Source: Lumbricus terrestris
Lineage: Eukaryota > Annelida > Clitellata > Crassiclitellata > Lumbricidae
DNA: 64,000 nt
Assembly: GCA_949752735.1 (NCBI GenBank)
Contig: OX457037.1
Location: 37,191,096 to 37,255,095, forward strand
Direction of reading: 5' to 3'
Position numbers and translations under genes: made by a program. Shown here in pieces: positions 46,504 through 58,199 of this stretch; within the stretch, counting starts at the first letter, position 1; each line of letters begins with the position of its first letter. The notes beneath the pieces were generated by a model. The model did not search any database and was not told the DNA's origin. It worked only from the letters and a program-made list of their open reading frames with translations.

Positions 46504-46538
46504 GCAATATGCATATGATCGAGAATGAGACATGGCAG

Positions 46539-46588
46539 TTCTAGTACTTACTTACTTACTTACCTACCTACTTACTTACTTACTACTT
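46539..46588. repeat. (CTTA)n microsatellite
   Basis: ACTTACTTACCTACC-type run. Confidence 0.85.
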
Positions 46589-46677
46589 AGTGTATGGACG
46601 ACGAAGAGGCTGTGCTTTTTCGAGTAACGAAGTACATGAAAGAGATCATTCCTTACCTCCCTTCTCAGCGGCAAGAA

Positions 46678-46797
46678 CTGGGTTTAAAGTGTGACTGGAC
46701 GGTCATAGACGGCGTCCAGGCACTTTATTTGACCAGTAGGCTGTACATGTGGCCTGGAAAGGTAGGGAGCACTTCTTTTTCTACATTTCAAGCACTG
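46678..46797. mobile_element. Short CAGGGCTTAAAGTG-type hAT MITE
   Basis: CTGGGTTTAAAGTGTGACTG at the left and TTTCAAGCACTG at the right; GGACGGTCATAGACGGCGTC core. Flanks share GGCAA only. Confidence 0.65.
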
Positions 46798-46839
46798 GGC
46801 AAACTAATTAGAACAGTGATAAGGTTGCAATTGAAATAA

Positions 46840-47815
46840 ACAGGAAAAAAAACTTTGTGGGCGAACTTCACTGACAAATGCGTCATTACTCACTTCTTTA
46901 TAATCAATCCTCACTTCATTATAATTAAAGCAACTCACGAGTATACGCTATAACACGATTTACTGAATCACAAAACGGTCTTATTAACACAAAGCGTTTT
47001 GATTTCTTTCATCACAATGCACAGTTTGAAATCAAATTAATTATCAAGATACAAAGTCACAAAAAATAAAAGATTCAGACAAAAATGTTTTGAGATCTGA
47101 AATTAATGTCATTATAGCAGACTACGACTAGTCAATCAATCAGTCAATCAATCAGTCAATCAATCAGTCAATCAATCAGTCAATCAATCAGTCAATCAAT
47201 CAGTCAATCAATCAGTCAATCAATCAGTCAATCAATCAGTCATATATCAATCAATAAATCGACCAGTTAAACATATACTCCAATCATTGATCTTATTTTT
47301 ACCTTACTCAATAAAGACCTCTTTATATAACTCAAACAATCCACTTTATTATAACAACAGACATTGTAGTAATGTTACTTGTCGGTAATAGCAGGCCTAT
47401 TGCCATTTCCGAAACAATGTCTAGTTGTGACTGCTACAATTAATGTGCCTCATCTATCAGACAGCTATGATTATAGCAATTCCGGAAAACTAATTTAGTG
47501 ACATTAGATGTGCGAAAAATGAAAAAATGCAAGTCCAATCTCAAATGCCGGTACTTCTCACTTTTTCTGAAGAAAAACAGGTCGCAAAACATTGGAATGT
47601 ATACGAAGTGACAATGAACCAGCTAACTTGAAATGTTGAATAAGAGACTTAAGTGCATATAACATCATAGTAAAATGCAGCATAATCTGATTTACACCGA
47701 GTTCTAAATGACTCAAACACATTTGGTGGAGTTCAACAATTTAAAGATCAGACTGGTTTCAATTACAGCTATTTCATGTAAATGTGAAGTAGGCCATCAC
47801 CAGTGTTCCAACAGT
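46840..47815. repeat. AT-rich stretch with (GTCAATCAATCA)n array
   Basis: A perfect 12-bp array occupies about 47130-47245. The rest has no supported gene. Confidence 0.75.
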
Positions 47816-47939
47816 ATTTATAAACCATAATCGTCGGAGGTCCTGTGGCAGGGCTGAAAAATCTCTTGCCTCAATGCTGCATGGAGCACTGTTGCACAAC
47901 CTGACACAACTCTGATTACTTTGTGACAATAAGTAATAA

Positions 47940-47941
47940 CA

Positions 47942-48006
<65 letters not shown>

Positions 48007-48025
48007 AATAATAATAATAATAATA
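47940..48025. repeat. (GAT)n/(AAT)n microsatellite
   Basis: GATGAT run changing to AATAAT near 48005. Poly-Ile frame is an artefact. Confidence 0.9.
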
Positions 48026-49177
48026 TCGAATATAAAAATTAATAACACTTATAGTGCTGATTCGTGACGGCGATGCATCTTAAACACGGCTAATTAAAAT
48101 TCCATACTTTCAGCATAAAATAGGGAAATGGTAAAGGTTCACAGATAGCAAATAATAGCACGTATTTATCACATCTTAGCTAATCAACAGAGAAAATACA
48201 CCGCCCGCTACTTTTTCCTACGATCTGAAGGTCGGAGTCAGATCAAAAGTAGCTTAATTTCCAGCTTCATGGATTTATTTTGATTAAAATTGGAGATTAG
48301 TGTAGCGCCACTTAAGAAGATACACTTCATAGGCATTCCAGCAAACAACCAGAGAGTACAAAACATTCGCGTATTGTATGCAGCATCAGATACTGCCAAA
48401 AGAAATCGATTCATATACTCGAAGTATACAAAGAGACGTAACTTGTATATTCTTCAAGATAACATCGTATAGGAAATCATCATGTTCATAACTGCAAACG
48501 ACAATGCATCATGCGCTACACGAATGACAAGCACTCGTGAATGACATGAATGCCAGCAACATGTATGCACGATCGTGACATACATGTGCACTTGTGCAGG
48601 CATGACAGCCCTGCTACGTGGAGCGTGCGAATAACTCATTAACAGACTTCAATGTATGTCATCAATATGCATTATATGGGTAGGCCTACATGCTGTTTAT
48701 ACGTCTGTGACATATGCAAACATGTGATATAATAATTCATCATTAACAAGTAACAAAGCAATCGGTTGCGCATCATGACAAGCATCCCTTCATACATGCC
48801 ACAGTTGTTGGGTAACAATAAACAATTTTGAGTAACATTTAAACCTGACTTTCGCGACGTATACGTTCTTCCAACGTTCATTGTTACCACCAGGCATTAA
48901 ATAGTCTAGCCAAAGCATGCACAGTTGCACACGCAGGTCGACTTGGATAAATTGGTTGAGTAACAAACGAAAGGTCACTGGATTCGAGAGTCGTTCTTGC
49001 GACACAACGTACATAAGAGATAGAACAACGTTATTCACACAATGTTTGACAAGAATATAGGAGCATCATAATAATGGGATGGTGAGTATAGACCCGTAGA
49101 TTAAATGACTCGTGCGCCGGGAAATTCCGACTTGGTCTTTGACTGGCTTTTCCAGCGCTTGAGAAAAACTCCGTTGC

Positions 49178-49306
49178 AGTGATCCAGGAAACAGGTGGAA
49201 CGGAGGAGCGACAATGGTCGTCTTTCGGAGGAGATGAAGAAAAGAAGACGGCGGCACTTGAAGCTTTACCAGCTCTCTCCAAAGCAGACTACAAAGAGAA
49301 ATGAAA
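49178..49306 (+). other. Possible terminal exon of an unknown gene
   Basis: After an acceptor-like CTCCGTTGCAG, the frame encodes about 43 residues including GGTEERQWSSFGGDEEKK and ALEALPALSKADYKEK, then TGA. The composition looks protein-like and richer in G+C than its surroundings. I recognise no family, and the opposite strand is also open, so this is weak. Confidence 0.25.
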
Positions 49307-49377
49307 AACCGATATTGCAATCCGTTCATTACTTCACAAAAAGTCAAAGATCAAATACACATGAAATGAATATCGTT

Positions 49378-49542
49378 ATTTTATTTATTTATTTATTTCT
49401 CCGTTTCTATAGCGCCCCGTCAAGCTCTCTACTCAGAGACGCTCCCGACTACAGCGCGGACACTGCATCAAGCCGAAGCGCCCGAGGAATTGCGAGTGAA
49501 GAACTACCTCAAGGTCCCTACGCGGCGGCTTCAGGTGGATTT
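49378..49542 (-). mobile_element. tRNA-derived SINE, copy 4 (5'-truncated)
   Basis: (ATTT)n at 49378-49400, then TATAGCGCCCCGTCAAGCTC and the SINE body. It breaks off at the B-box (TCAGGTGGATT), as expected of incomplete reverse transcription. Confidence 0.8.
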
Positions 49543-49754
49543 TGTCGGCAGCTTCATAAAACCGATTCTTACCCTGAACTTATCATGTTACTATTTTACA
49601 CCCATAATATTGGCGTCTCAAATATGGCTATAAAATTTCTACATTTAAATACACCAATAAGAAATAAATGGCAATTGCAATGGTGCACAGATAGCAAAAA
49701 TAATAGCAAAAATTACAATCATCAGAAGTAAGCTACCTTAATTAATCATCAGCG

Positions 49755-50119
49755 CATGGGCGGAGACCTAGGGGGACGGGGGACGGTCCCTCACAATGTA
49801 GGTGTTGGGGGGACGGCCCATGCACTTGTCCCCCACCCCAATCATTGAGCGTCAAGACTAAAAAAAAGGTCATCAACTTTTTTTGGCGGCGAAAATAGAA
49901 ATATTTCGTCAAGATTTAGTCGGATGACTAAAAAAAAGGTCATCAACTTTTTTGGCGGCGAAAATAGAAATTTTTTCCGAGATTTCGGCGGCGACCATAA
50001 ATTTTTGGCCAGCAAAAGATGGAAATTTTTTGGCGACACTCAGCCATTCGTCCGTCAAAAAATCTCGCGTCTTTCCGCCCCCCCCCCCCCCCAAGTCTCC
50101 GCCCAGGTCTCTGCCTATG
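49755..50119. mobile_element. hAT-type element, TIR CATGGGCGGAGACC, copy 2
   Basis: CATGGGCGGAGACCTAGGGG at the left; AAGTCTCCGCCC...GCCTATG at the right. The 8-bp duplication CATCAGCG lies at 49747-49754 and 50120-50127. Two hairpin modules at about 49856-49885 and 49921-49965, in inverted orientation to those at 25297-25844. Confidence 0.9.
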
Positions 50120-50129
50120 CATCAGCGCA

Positions 50130-50680
50130 AACAATAACATCGTTCTATTATTACCGTTAATTATAATTATCATGTTAAGAACTCTTGATCAAGGTAACGG
50201 CAATGACTGCCTTAGGGAAAGCTCTAAACCAGACTCTCACGTAGCAAGACGAAGAGCGTCAAATCCTATAAGTTACCGTTGATAACACCAATCCGCTACT
50301 TTGTCCGACAAATTCATTTTTAATCTAAATATAGATTAGATTTATCAGCATGTAAATTCAGAGGATTAGGATAATAATGAAGATTATCTCGTGATTTAAC
50401 ACGAGATTAACAGTAATCATATTTTATATAAAGACTCGATTGATATCGTGTTTCTTGTTCGATCATAAATCTAAATCTATGCCAAATGAATCATCACGTT
50501 ACTGAAGATTGGCCATTTTTCATGTATACCATGAAGCGAAATAAAACAAGCTTAGCAGAATTAATATCTATTGAGCTCCATAATCTGACAATTCCTCATT
50601 AAGCTGATTGACGTGGCGTGGCACGTAACCAATTCAATTACCTGCATTACATTCTACATTCGTTCATTAAGAGGATTTAT
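50130..50680. other. No gene seen
   Basis: AT-rich sequence without recognisable features. Confidence 0.6.
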
Positions 50681-50689
50681 TTTATCTCC

Positions 50690-51130
50690 CCTTAAAGGCG
50701 ACTACTCAGAAGCGCTCCAGACACCAGCACTGCTAAAAAAATTAACAGTTTTGAAATGCGCATAGAAAGGGTCAGCAGAGTGCATAGGCCCTGGGAGTCA
50801 AGCGCAGCGTCAGAGAGGGTCCAAAGCCCTGGGAGTCAAGCGCAGCGTCAGAGAGAGTCCAAGGTCCTGGGAGTCAAGCGCAGCGTCAGATAGAGTCCAA
50901 GGTCCTGGGAGTCAAGCGCAGCGTCAGATAGAGTCCAAGGTCCTGGGAGTCAAGCGCAGCGTCAGAGATATTCCATGGTCCTGCAGGTCAAGCGTAGAGT
51001 CAGATAGAGTCCATTCCAAAACAAGGAGGCAAGGCACGGTTCTGTTTGGTTGCAAGTTGTGCGAGCAAAAAGGTCGATGAGAGCACCTTGCTCAGTAGAG
51101 CGAAGAGAGCAACGACCCGGTGAACTCATG
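50690..51130 (-). pseudogene. LINE 3' fragment containing a 38-bp minisatellite
   Basis: On the minus strand, FARTTCNQTEP...FWNGLYLTLRLTCR matches the 'WNGLPLALRLLPR' end of the LINE near 43500. The plus-strand left side CAGAAGCGCTCCAGACACCA is the LINE 3' UTR. The middle (50783-51010) is a tandem array. Confidence 0.6.
50783..51010. repeat. 38-bp minisatellite, about 6 copies
   Basis: Unit begins GAGTCCAAGGTCCTGGGAGT and ends CGCAGCGTCAGATA. The central copies are almost identical and outer ones diverge. No spacers, so not a CRISPR-like array. Confidence 0.9.
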
Positions 51131-51419
51131 GTTAGGCAAGACCCAAAAAAGCGATGATCCGGATAGATCTGCTGCTGCTAGGGGGGGATAGTGGAGCACA
51201 CCCAGCATCATAGCCGGAGACAGGACCAAATTTGGGGGTGCGTAGGCCTACGCAAAGGCGTGCGAAATCAATTACACGTTGCGCATTGTCTGTAATGGTA
51301 ACGACAAATTTTTGTAGCGCAGCTCCAAGAGAAACACATTTTGAGGCACTCAGCAATTGACATGAATTAAACGTAACCATTACACAATACACAATGTTGC
51401 TGTATTCTTATATTACACG

Positions 51420-51758
51420 AAATTACATACACACATATACATATACATATACACATTACACATACATATGCATATACATATACAATTATACAGATACATA
51501 TGCATATACATACATATACAATTATACATATACATATACATATAAAAATATATATACAATATACAAATACATATACATATGCATATACATATACATATAC
51601 TCATACATATACAATTATGTATATTCATATACATATGCATATGCATATACATATGCATATACATATACATATACTCATACATATACAATTATGCATATTC
51701 ATATACATATACATATGCATATACATATACATATACATATGCATATACATATAAATAG
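51420..51758. repeat. (ACATAT)n microsatellite
   Basis: About 340 bp of ATACAT/ATGCAT units. Tyr/Thr/His- and Met/Tyr-rich frames across it are artefacts. Lies just downstream of the last recognised AhR exon. Confidence 0.92.
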
Positions 51759-51863
51759 GCATATCCTCTCAGGTCACGCACAGCATAGTCCCTGGTAGGT
51801 TTACCATTACACCTGGATGTAGGTGAGCATGCGATTTGGTGTCTGCATGGTTTCGTGACTTAC

Positions 51864-52132
51864 CAACTTTCGGTGGTTCGACAACGCTCCGAGGTACATA
51901 GAGTCCCGTGGCATCGTACATCGTATTTCTGTCTGTTCTGTATGACGAGGCATCGGAGTTATTGTCCTGGAGAGCTTTCTCGTGACTGGAATAGAGACTG
52001 GAGAAGACAGGACTGCAGCCGTAGCCAACTCCTGCTGCTGCCACTCCATTGGTTGCACTGTTATGCCAACCGGACGTTGCCTTGACGATTGGATTCGTCG
52101 AACTGACGGCAACATCGTCCCCTTTACAACGT
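51864..52132 (-). CDS. Aryl hydrocarbon receptor, C-terminal exon 7 of those found
   Basis: Acceptor TTTGCAG/ACGTTG at 52133 completes the AG of the previous exon (Arg). The frame reads WHNSATNGVAAAGVGYG and then YDATGLYVPRSVVEPPKVG. It ends at a strong donor GTAAGT (51863-51858). If that donor is not used the frame stops at 51769, so this may be the last coding exon. Otherwise a further exon exists that I could not find. Ser/Tyr/Asn-rich, like the divergent transactivation tails of invertebrate AhR. Assignment rests on splice phase and position, not on a conserved motif. Confidence 0.6.
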
Positions 52133-52210
52133 CTGCAAATGAGTCAACATCATAATCCATCCGTTTATCCATTTGTGCATCATTTATGTTTCTCTATAAT
52201 AATTAGTGGG

Positions 52211-52300
52211 TCATGGGGGTGTAGTGGTATGTTCGGTGCCTTGTGACGGTTGCAGGTTCGGATCTACCTCAAGTCACTTCGTAGCGACCTTGGACAAAGT
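52211..52300 (+). mobile_element. tRNA-headed SINE, different body
   Basis: GGGGGTGTAGTGGTATG (A-box-like) and GGTTGCAGGTTCGGATC (B-box-like), then CTCAAGTCACTTCGTAGCGA as in the main family. The part after about 52300 (GCAACGGGAAACCACCTCAC) differs. It lies in the AhR intron or 3' flank. Confidence 0.65.
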
Positions 52301-53069
52301 TGCTCACCCACAATTTTCTGTGATAAAGGCAACGGGAAACCACCTCACGTAGCCTATCTAATCCCCAGGTGGCTTTAAAGCCAATGGACCTACTTTCTGG
52401 CAGAGAACTCATCCTAATAACATGCCACCAAAGTGTACCTTATCACAAACAAGAATCTCTGTAAGCCTAACAGTATTTTACTGAACTGTAATGTAAATCT
52501 TCGAGAATTTCTCAGCGCCCACAAAAGCCACGTCAGGGAGACCAGCTTATTCACCGGCGCTATATCAAATCAAGTCCGCAATAGCCAGAGCTGCCGTTTT
52601 CGTTCCGGTGCCAGGTCAAAATCCGGGGAGGTCAAGCCGAGGACTATGCTATTCAACAGCTGTATATAGTGGGCAAGGTTTGTACCTGTAATAATTATTT
52701 ACAGCCCTGCTATAGGATACAAGAGTGCCTTGGGCCTAGAACGACCCTAAAACGGCTATGTTCTGAGTGAATTAGAGTTTCAGTAAACCTGACTAAAAGG
52801 AATTGGGATTATGGACAGCTATGGACAAAATTTAATGCCTGAGCGTCATCAGCAAAGAGATGGGCTCAGAGGGCCAGTACACATCAGTTAATATAACAAT
52901 GATACATGCGATAGGCCCAAGTAGGGAGCCATGAGGAGCATTCAGTATAACTCTAACGTGGACCCATTGGGTCAAGTTAAACTATAGTAGCATTTTGATC
53001 TGTTATATTCGGTAGAACGAGGTTACTGGAGAAGAAACTTCTTCATTTGCAAAGTCGTGTAGCTTATAC

Positions 53070-54518
53070 CTGTTTCTTCCAGACAGCTGGATAACGGATG
53101 TGGCGACTCCTCCTAAGGCATTGCCATGATTGGCCATCTGACCGCCGTTCTGATCGATGCTCGTCTTACAAGAACTATCATGCTTTGTCCCGGCTGCTGC
53201 TGCTGCTGCTGATGCTGGTGACGACGTGAAAAGATTCGTCTGCTTGACAACGCTGACCTGCTGTCGAATCTGCTGCTGCTGTCCATCCTCCGTGGAAATC
53301 TCCGTCGGTAACTTATTCGGGTTGGTGGACACGGGCCAACTGGCGGAGGAGGAGTACGACGCCAGATTATCGGCGGGAGTGGCGCCGCCGCCTGGCGAGT
53401 ACGGCAGCCCGGATGTGGTTACGAAGGCGCCATCTGTTGAATACGACGGCAGACTGCTGGTCGCTGACTGGTTGGTGACAACAGACTTGGAATTCGGACT
53501 GGCCTTCTTACTATTAAACGAGTTCGAGTATTTGTCTCCCATCGACGCTCCTGATGATTTCATCGTCGAAACACCGACGTCGCCGCCGCCGTTCTCGTGA
53601 GTATTGGTCACCCCTCCTATGCCACCATTAACGGCGCCATTCTTACCGACGATGCAAGAGGGATAGCAGTCAAACGCCGTTCCGAAGTCAGTCCGATACA
53701 GCGACAGCTGCGAGTTAGTGATGAGGGGCATGGTTCCGCATGATAACAATCCATCCGTGTTGATCATAGCGTTCTGCGTTCCGTAGATACAACCAGGGAG
53801 CAGCCCCGAGCTGTCTATGAGGCTACCCCCACCGCCGGCTGTCTTGTCCCCCACGTACGGGTACTTCCTAAAGTCCGTCTCGTACCGAGATATCTCGTCG
53901 TCATAGTGACCACGTCCAGCGGAAAGGTCGAGTCCGTACCCAGCAGCGGCTGCCAGGCGATCGAAGGAACCAGGCTTCGCAACAACGTCCCCCAGCGCGT
54001 TGTACTTGGAGCTGCGCTGGGCCAGAAGATCCGAATAGTATCCAGTGCTGTGGTAGGGCAACTCCAGTTGGCACTGGCGTGGCTCCAGGTAGTACCGGCT
54101 GTAGTGTCGCTCCATTTCCGATCCTAACCCATCCGTCGTCGTTCCAGGTAGGGATGAGCAGAGCGTGTGGTATCCGGTTCGATAGAAGTTCGTGTCAAAC
54201 GCGAGGTTCGAACCGGTGTAGGGATACATGGACTCGGCCTTCACGTCGCCCCCCGTACAGCCGTAATAGGCGACCGTGTTGTTGTAGGTGGCGTTAAACT
54301 GGGCGCTGTACAGGTCCCTGTAGGGTACTTTTCGTTTGCGACCCGTCTGTAGGTAGTCGCGTAGTTGACCCTTGGACTTCTTGCCACGGGGTGATCGAAT
54401 GCGACTCACGTCCTCATCCGTCATGACTCCGAATTCCGATGGATCACAGTCGATGATGGGGTAGGGTAGTTTGAATTCGGAGCCTCTCTTACGAACGAGG
54501 TCGCGACCCTCATCCTCA
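53070..54518 (-). CDS. Aryl hydrocarbon receptor, large exon (end of PAS-B, PAC and transactivation region)
   Basis: This 1449-bp exon starts after TTCATTGCAG (54519). Joined in phase to exon 55133-55274 it gives HRHLTEDEGRDLVRKR, equivalent to the end of the AhR PAS-B region (vertebrate '..RPLTDEEG...LRKR'). About 480 residues follow: a basic stretch (RSPRGKKSKG, TGRKRK) and then Tyr-, Ser- and Gly-rich sequence without a named domain, including an Ala run. It ends at the donor AG/GTATAAGC (53069). If unspliced the frame continues to a stop at 53003, giving a possible alternative C-terminus. AhR is a ligand-responsive bHLH-PAS transcription factor that dimerises with ARNT. In invertebrates (spineless) it patterns appendages and neurons. 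Confidence 0.85.
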
Positions 54519-54839
54519 CTGCAATGAAGAAACACGAAACACTGTTCGTTCACTAAGAACCGTTAATTCTTGACTTACTTTCGACCAGATACAGATACAG
54601 ATATAGATACAGATACAGAATATAATTATCGGATAAGACGATTGCTGATTGACGCTGCTGAGCCTGTGGAACCTGTGGAACTGATTTCAAATAGGTATGT
54701 TGCGGCAGGCCAAAGTTCAGAGTTTCACAAGCTATATATAATCTAAAACTATTTCTTTCCTGAACAGGAAGCCAAGACAAATACTTAAGCACATATGTAG
54801 AGCCGCAAAATGTTCATAATAATCAGGATGAATTAGTTA

Positions 54840-55045
54840 CTGACAAGTGCTCCAAACCCCAGCACGGCTGAATAGGACAGTTTTGGGATGCAGATAGAAA
54901 GAGTCTGAGACTCTAAGTGGACCCTGCAGAGACAAGACAGTGCAGCGCCATAGAGATCCCGTTACAAAGTGAGAGACTATAGCCGTGCACCGAGAAGGCC
55001 AGAATCTGCTTCGTGGCTGTGCGGGCAAAGGGATCGATGGCTAGG
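54840..55045 (-). pseudogene. LINE 3' fragment in AhR intron
   Basis: Minus strand reads AIDPFARTATKQILAFSVHG then WNGISMALHCL (frameshifted), the same LINE C-terminal region as near 43500 and 51000. Decayed. Confidence 0.5.
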
Positions 55046-55132
55046 GACCATGCTCATACACTATGTTATTGCTCTATCATATAGCCATAATATAACGAGA
55101 ATGTGGAATAGGTCCGCTGCAGATTGGCATAC

Positions 55133-55274
55133 GTTAAGTGTCTATGTATGCAGAGGATGAAGTCTGGTTTGCTGTTCTTGTAGATGACTCTGGAGCTCGT
55201 CTGAAGCCAGATCCAGTGAAAGTCCTTCGTCATCAGGCGATATGCTATTAGACCCGAACTGCCCGTCTTTATCA
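55133..55274 (-). CDS. Aryl hydrocarbon receptor, PAS-B core exon
   Basis: Acceptor CGATTGCAG/TGATAAAG and donor AAC/GTATGC. It encodes IKTGSSGLIAYRLMTKDFHW and IWLQTSSRVIYKNSKPDFIL, the PAS-B beta-sheet of AhR (vertebrate 'IKTGESGMIVFRLLTKNNRWTW'). Phase joins correctly to neighbours on both sides. A (ATC)n array lies about 80 bp upstream in the intron. Confidence 0.93.
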
Positions 55275-55355
55275 CTGCAATCGAACAGACACACATTTAT
55301 AAGACACATCAGCCATTCACCACTACACCGTAGCCTACACACACGAGCGATGATA

Positions 55356-55357
55356 AT

Positions 55358-55444
<87 letters not shown>

Positions 55445-55446
55445 TA
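55356..55446. repeat. (ATC)n microsatellite in AhR intron
   Basis: About 30 perfect ATC units. Poly-Asp and poly-Ser frames across it are not part of the protein: the acceptor at 55275 excludes it. Confidence 0.95.
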
Positions 55447-56136
55447 AAATGCAGGCTAAATCCGCCTGCATTTTATAAGTCGCCCAAATACATATATGCT
55501 GCAATTTATATAGTGCATTGATTCGAATCATTAACAGCAGCTGACAGTTCAGCAGGCCAACCAGCATTTATGCTGATTTCTGCCACTCAGATTTCCACAG
55601 TGAAATAAAGACAGCAACTCTGTGTAGTGTAGTGTACTGTGTAGTGTAGACTTAAGCCATATATGATTCTGGTCCTATATAATGGGTATATATAGGCCCT
55701 TATAGCGGCATATAATATATAATATACATTTATATATAACCTATATAGGCACCTTAAATTTCAATGAACATAACAATTGATCGCTATTAGCCTAATTATT
55801 TTTATTGTTATCAACACTCTGATATTACTGTTAATGTCGCAATTGATGATGCAGCACTACCGCAGACACTGCAGAGGCAAAGAAACGGAATACGCCTTCT
55901 GTTGTCATGATATAATCTCCATCATTTTCCGAGAAGGTGGGTCACTTCCTTCTGAGGGGCAACGCCCATAATTAGTCCACATTACTTTTTGTCTGAACCA
56001 GTAACAATAGTAACTCTGTACCTGTGCCAAATAGGTACAGCAATTTCGCTCTGAGCAGTGATTGCTCCAAGGAAAATCAAAGCCTAATTATGACTAAATT
56101 GTATATACATGGTCTATGTCTGTGTAGCCTAATTAC

Positions 56137-57114
56137 TAGGGCTGTTGATTTAATCGCGTTAACGCGCGCGATTAACGCGTTAAAAAAATTTGCGATTAAA
56201 AATTTTAACGCATTAATCGCATGCGTTAATTAGATCTGATTGAAAAGGAATCAGAGGCAGAAAACTCGTTTTAAACGGAAGGCTCATACTTAAAGCTAGT
56301 GATACATTCTTTAGCAAATATTCCAAAAAAGAATTTGAGTATTATCGTAGCAATTCTTTGCTCAATTGTCGCCTGCATGCGAACCAAAACATGCGTTAGA
56401 CGCTAACGATGAGTCGTCGACATCGGCCGCATCGCATCGGCCAGTATAGGGTTGTTTTCTTTTTCCTCACTCCGTCAGACGTCAGACCACGTTGGTTGAA
56501 CTCCATGAGATGGCAAGACCAATGGATTTCAGGTTTCAAATGATAAATGCTTACAGAAGGACAACTGAGACGCGGTTTGGCAAGAACCGCAACCTCTTGT
56601 GAAAAATTGTGATTATAAATGATGAGGTTCAATAGCAGACCTACTATTGTTAATTAATAAGAGCATCCCTTGAACCGACCAGGGTAAATAAACTGGTCTG
56701 CTGGTACAATTGGCTGAATAAATAATTCATCTTGATAGTCAGAAAACGGTTGTCTAATTTCACATTTAGGCTCATGTCATGTTAATTAAAGGTGGCTCAA
56801 ATGGAAAAAATTACGAATTTTGAGCAGACTCACTGATGATTTAAACAGTGTTTCAATTCTGTCCGTCATACAAAACTGTTAAAAAAAACTAAATGCAGAA
56901 ATTCAATACGCCTAAGCCAAAGACTATTAAATATGTTTGCAATAGAAAGAATGCATTCAGTCATTAACATTTTATGCTTCAGGGCTCATTAGAAAATAGT
57001 AAGATTAATATATTTGAAGGAAATGCATTGCGATTAATTTGGCGTTAATTGCGATTAAAAAAATTAATCGCGCGATTAATTTCGATTAAATTTTTTAATC
57101 GAACAACAGCCCTA
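56137..57114. mobile_element. hAT-type element in AhR intron, TIR TAGGGCTGTTGATT
   Basis: Ends TAGGGCTGTTGATTTAATCG and CGAACAACAGCCCTA; 8-bp duplication CTAATTAC at 56129-56136 and 57115-57122. The subterminal regions are palindromic GCGATTAA/TTAATCGC runs on both sides, typical of this hAT group. 978 bp, no transposase frame. Confidence 0.9.
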
Positions 57115-57637
57115 CTAATTACTAATTAGTATTATCGAAGTCAAAATAAATTTCCCACTGATTAAAAAAACGCCGAAATGTTAATAAATTGTCTGCAGAC
57201 CATAAGAAACTTACGAGGCTTGTGTTAATTCAGCCCAAATTTTCTGAAGATGTTAAATGTCAATTACTTGGGCTTCATTTAAAATCGGCGACATACCCAT
57301 CTTGCTCGTGGATGTAGGCCTATACGTGCCGCGATATATAGCCTTACAACAATCAACTTAGTAGTGACGATTGCAACCATAGCACACTGTGTCCGAATGA
57401 AAAGTAGAACACAAAACAAAGTGACATAACTCGGTCAAAACTTGTAGGATTTGTCTGAAATTTTAAACACAACAACAGTGACCATATTTACACAAGTTCC
57501 TACAGCGAATTAGAAATATTCAAGCGTTTGTCAAATTTATGAGCGTTTGAGATGCAGCACCGAAAACTGGAACTTTCCAACATGCAAAAGCTGAAAGGAA
57601 GTAAAAGTGTAGGATATGACAGCAGCGTCTTTCTTAC

Positions 57638-57744
57638 ATTCTTGGTGAGCCGCAGAGAAATAGTTAAGATCGTCTGGATGAATGAGATCGTAGCCTCCTT
57701 TCTGCAACAGTTCCTGATCCGAATAATCGAAGACCATTCGGCCT
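57638..57744 (-). CDS. Aryl hydrocarbon receptor, PAS-B first exon
   Basis: Acceptor TTGTTTCAG (57745 on), donor GAAT/GTAAGA. In phase it reads GRMVFDYSDQELLQKGGYD then LIHPDDLNYFSAAHQE, matching the AhR PAS-B helices ('[29 protein letters not shown]'). Confidence 0.92.
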
Positions 57745-58199
57745 CTGAAACAAAACAATTCATCTTTGACCTCTTTTGTACTTTACCCTCTCATTACTGA
57801 TTTGAATCTGCAATTTCTACAAGTATGGTTCAATAAGTAAGACTCTCTACACGTGTATATAGAGGTCTAACGAGGGCTTAGGTATTTTTGAGTATAAAAT
57901 TATGTTCCACAGGGGATTCATTAGTGTCCACTTTGAATTAACTGCGGTGACGGGTGAGGGGAAAAATGGCTAACTGCACGCGTAATAATGGAAATGAATT
58001 TTGTTTTGGTGTATGCCAAATGGACTATCGTGCAAGTGCACACAATGTGCCAGGTCCACGTTTGTATTTTCATTTCTCTATATGCTCTGTTAGCATGTCG
58101 CCTTAGTTTTCTCAACGGAGCTGACTGAACATCCATTGTAATTTGCATTCAAAACAAACATACTTGTCGAACTCTTTTCTCTTCAGCAAGGGAACTTTT

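Noticed and set aside
50783..51010. Regular 38-bp repeats resembling a CRISPR array
   Set aside because: Units are directly adjacent with no unique spacers, and the genome is clearly eukaryotic.
55142..55567. Poly-Asp protein on the minus strand
   Set aside because: The frame reads through (GAT)n into PAS-B DNA in the wrong frame; the true acceptor at 55275 excludes it.
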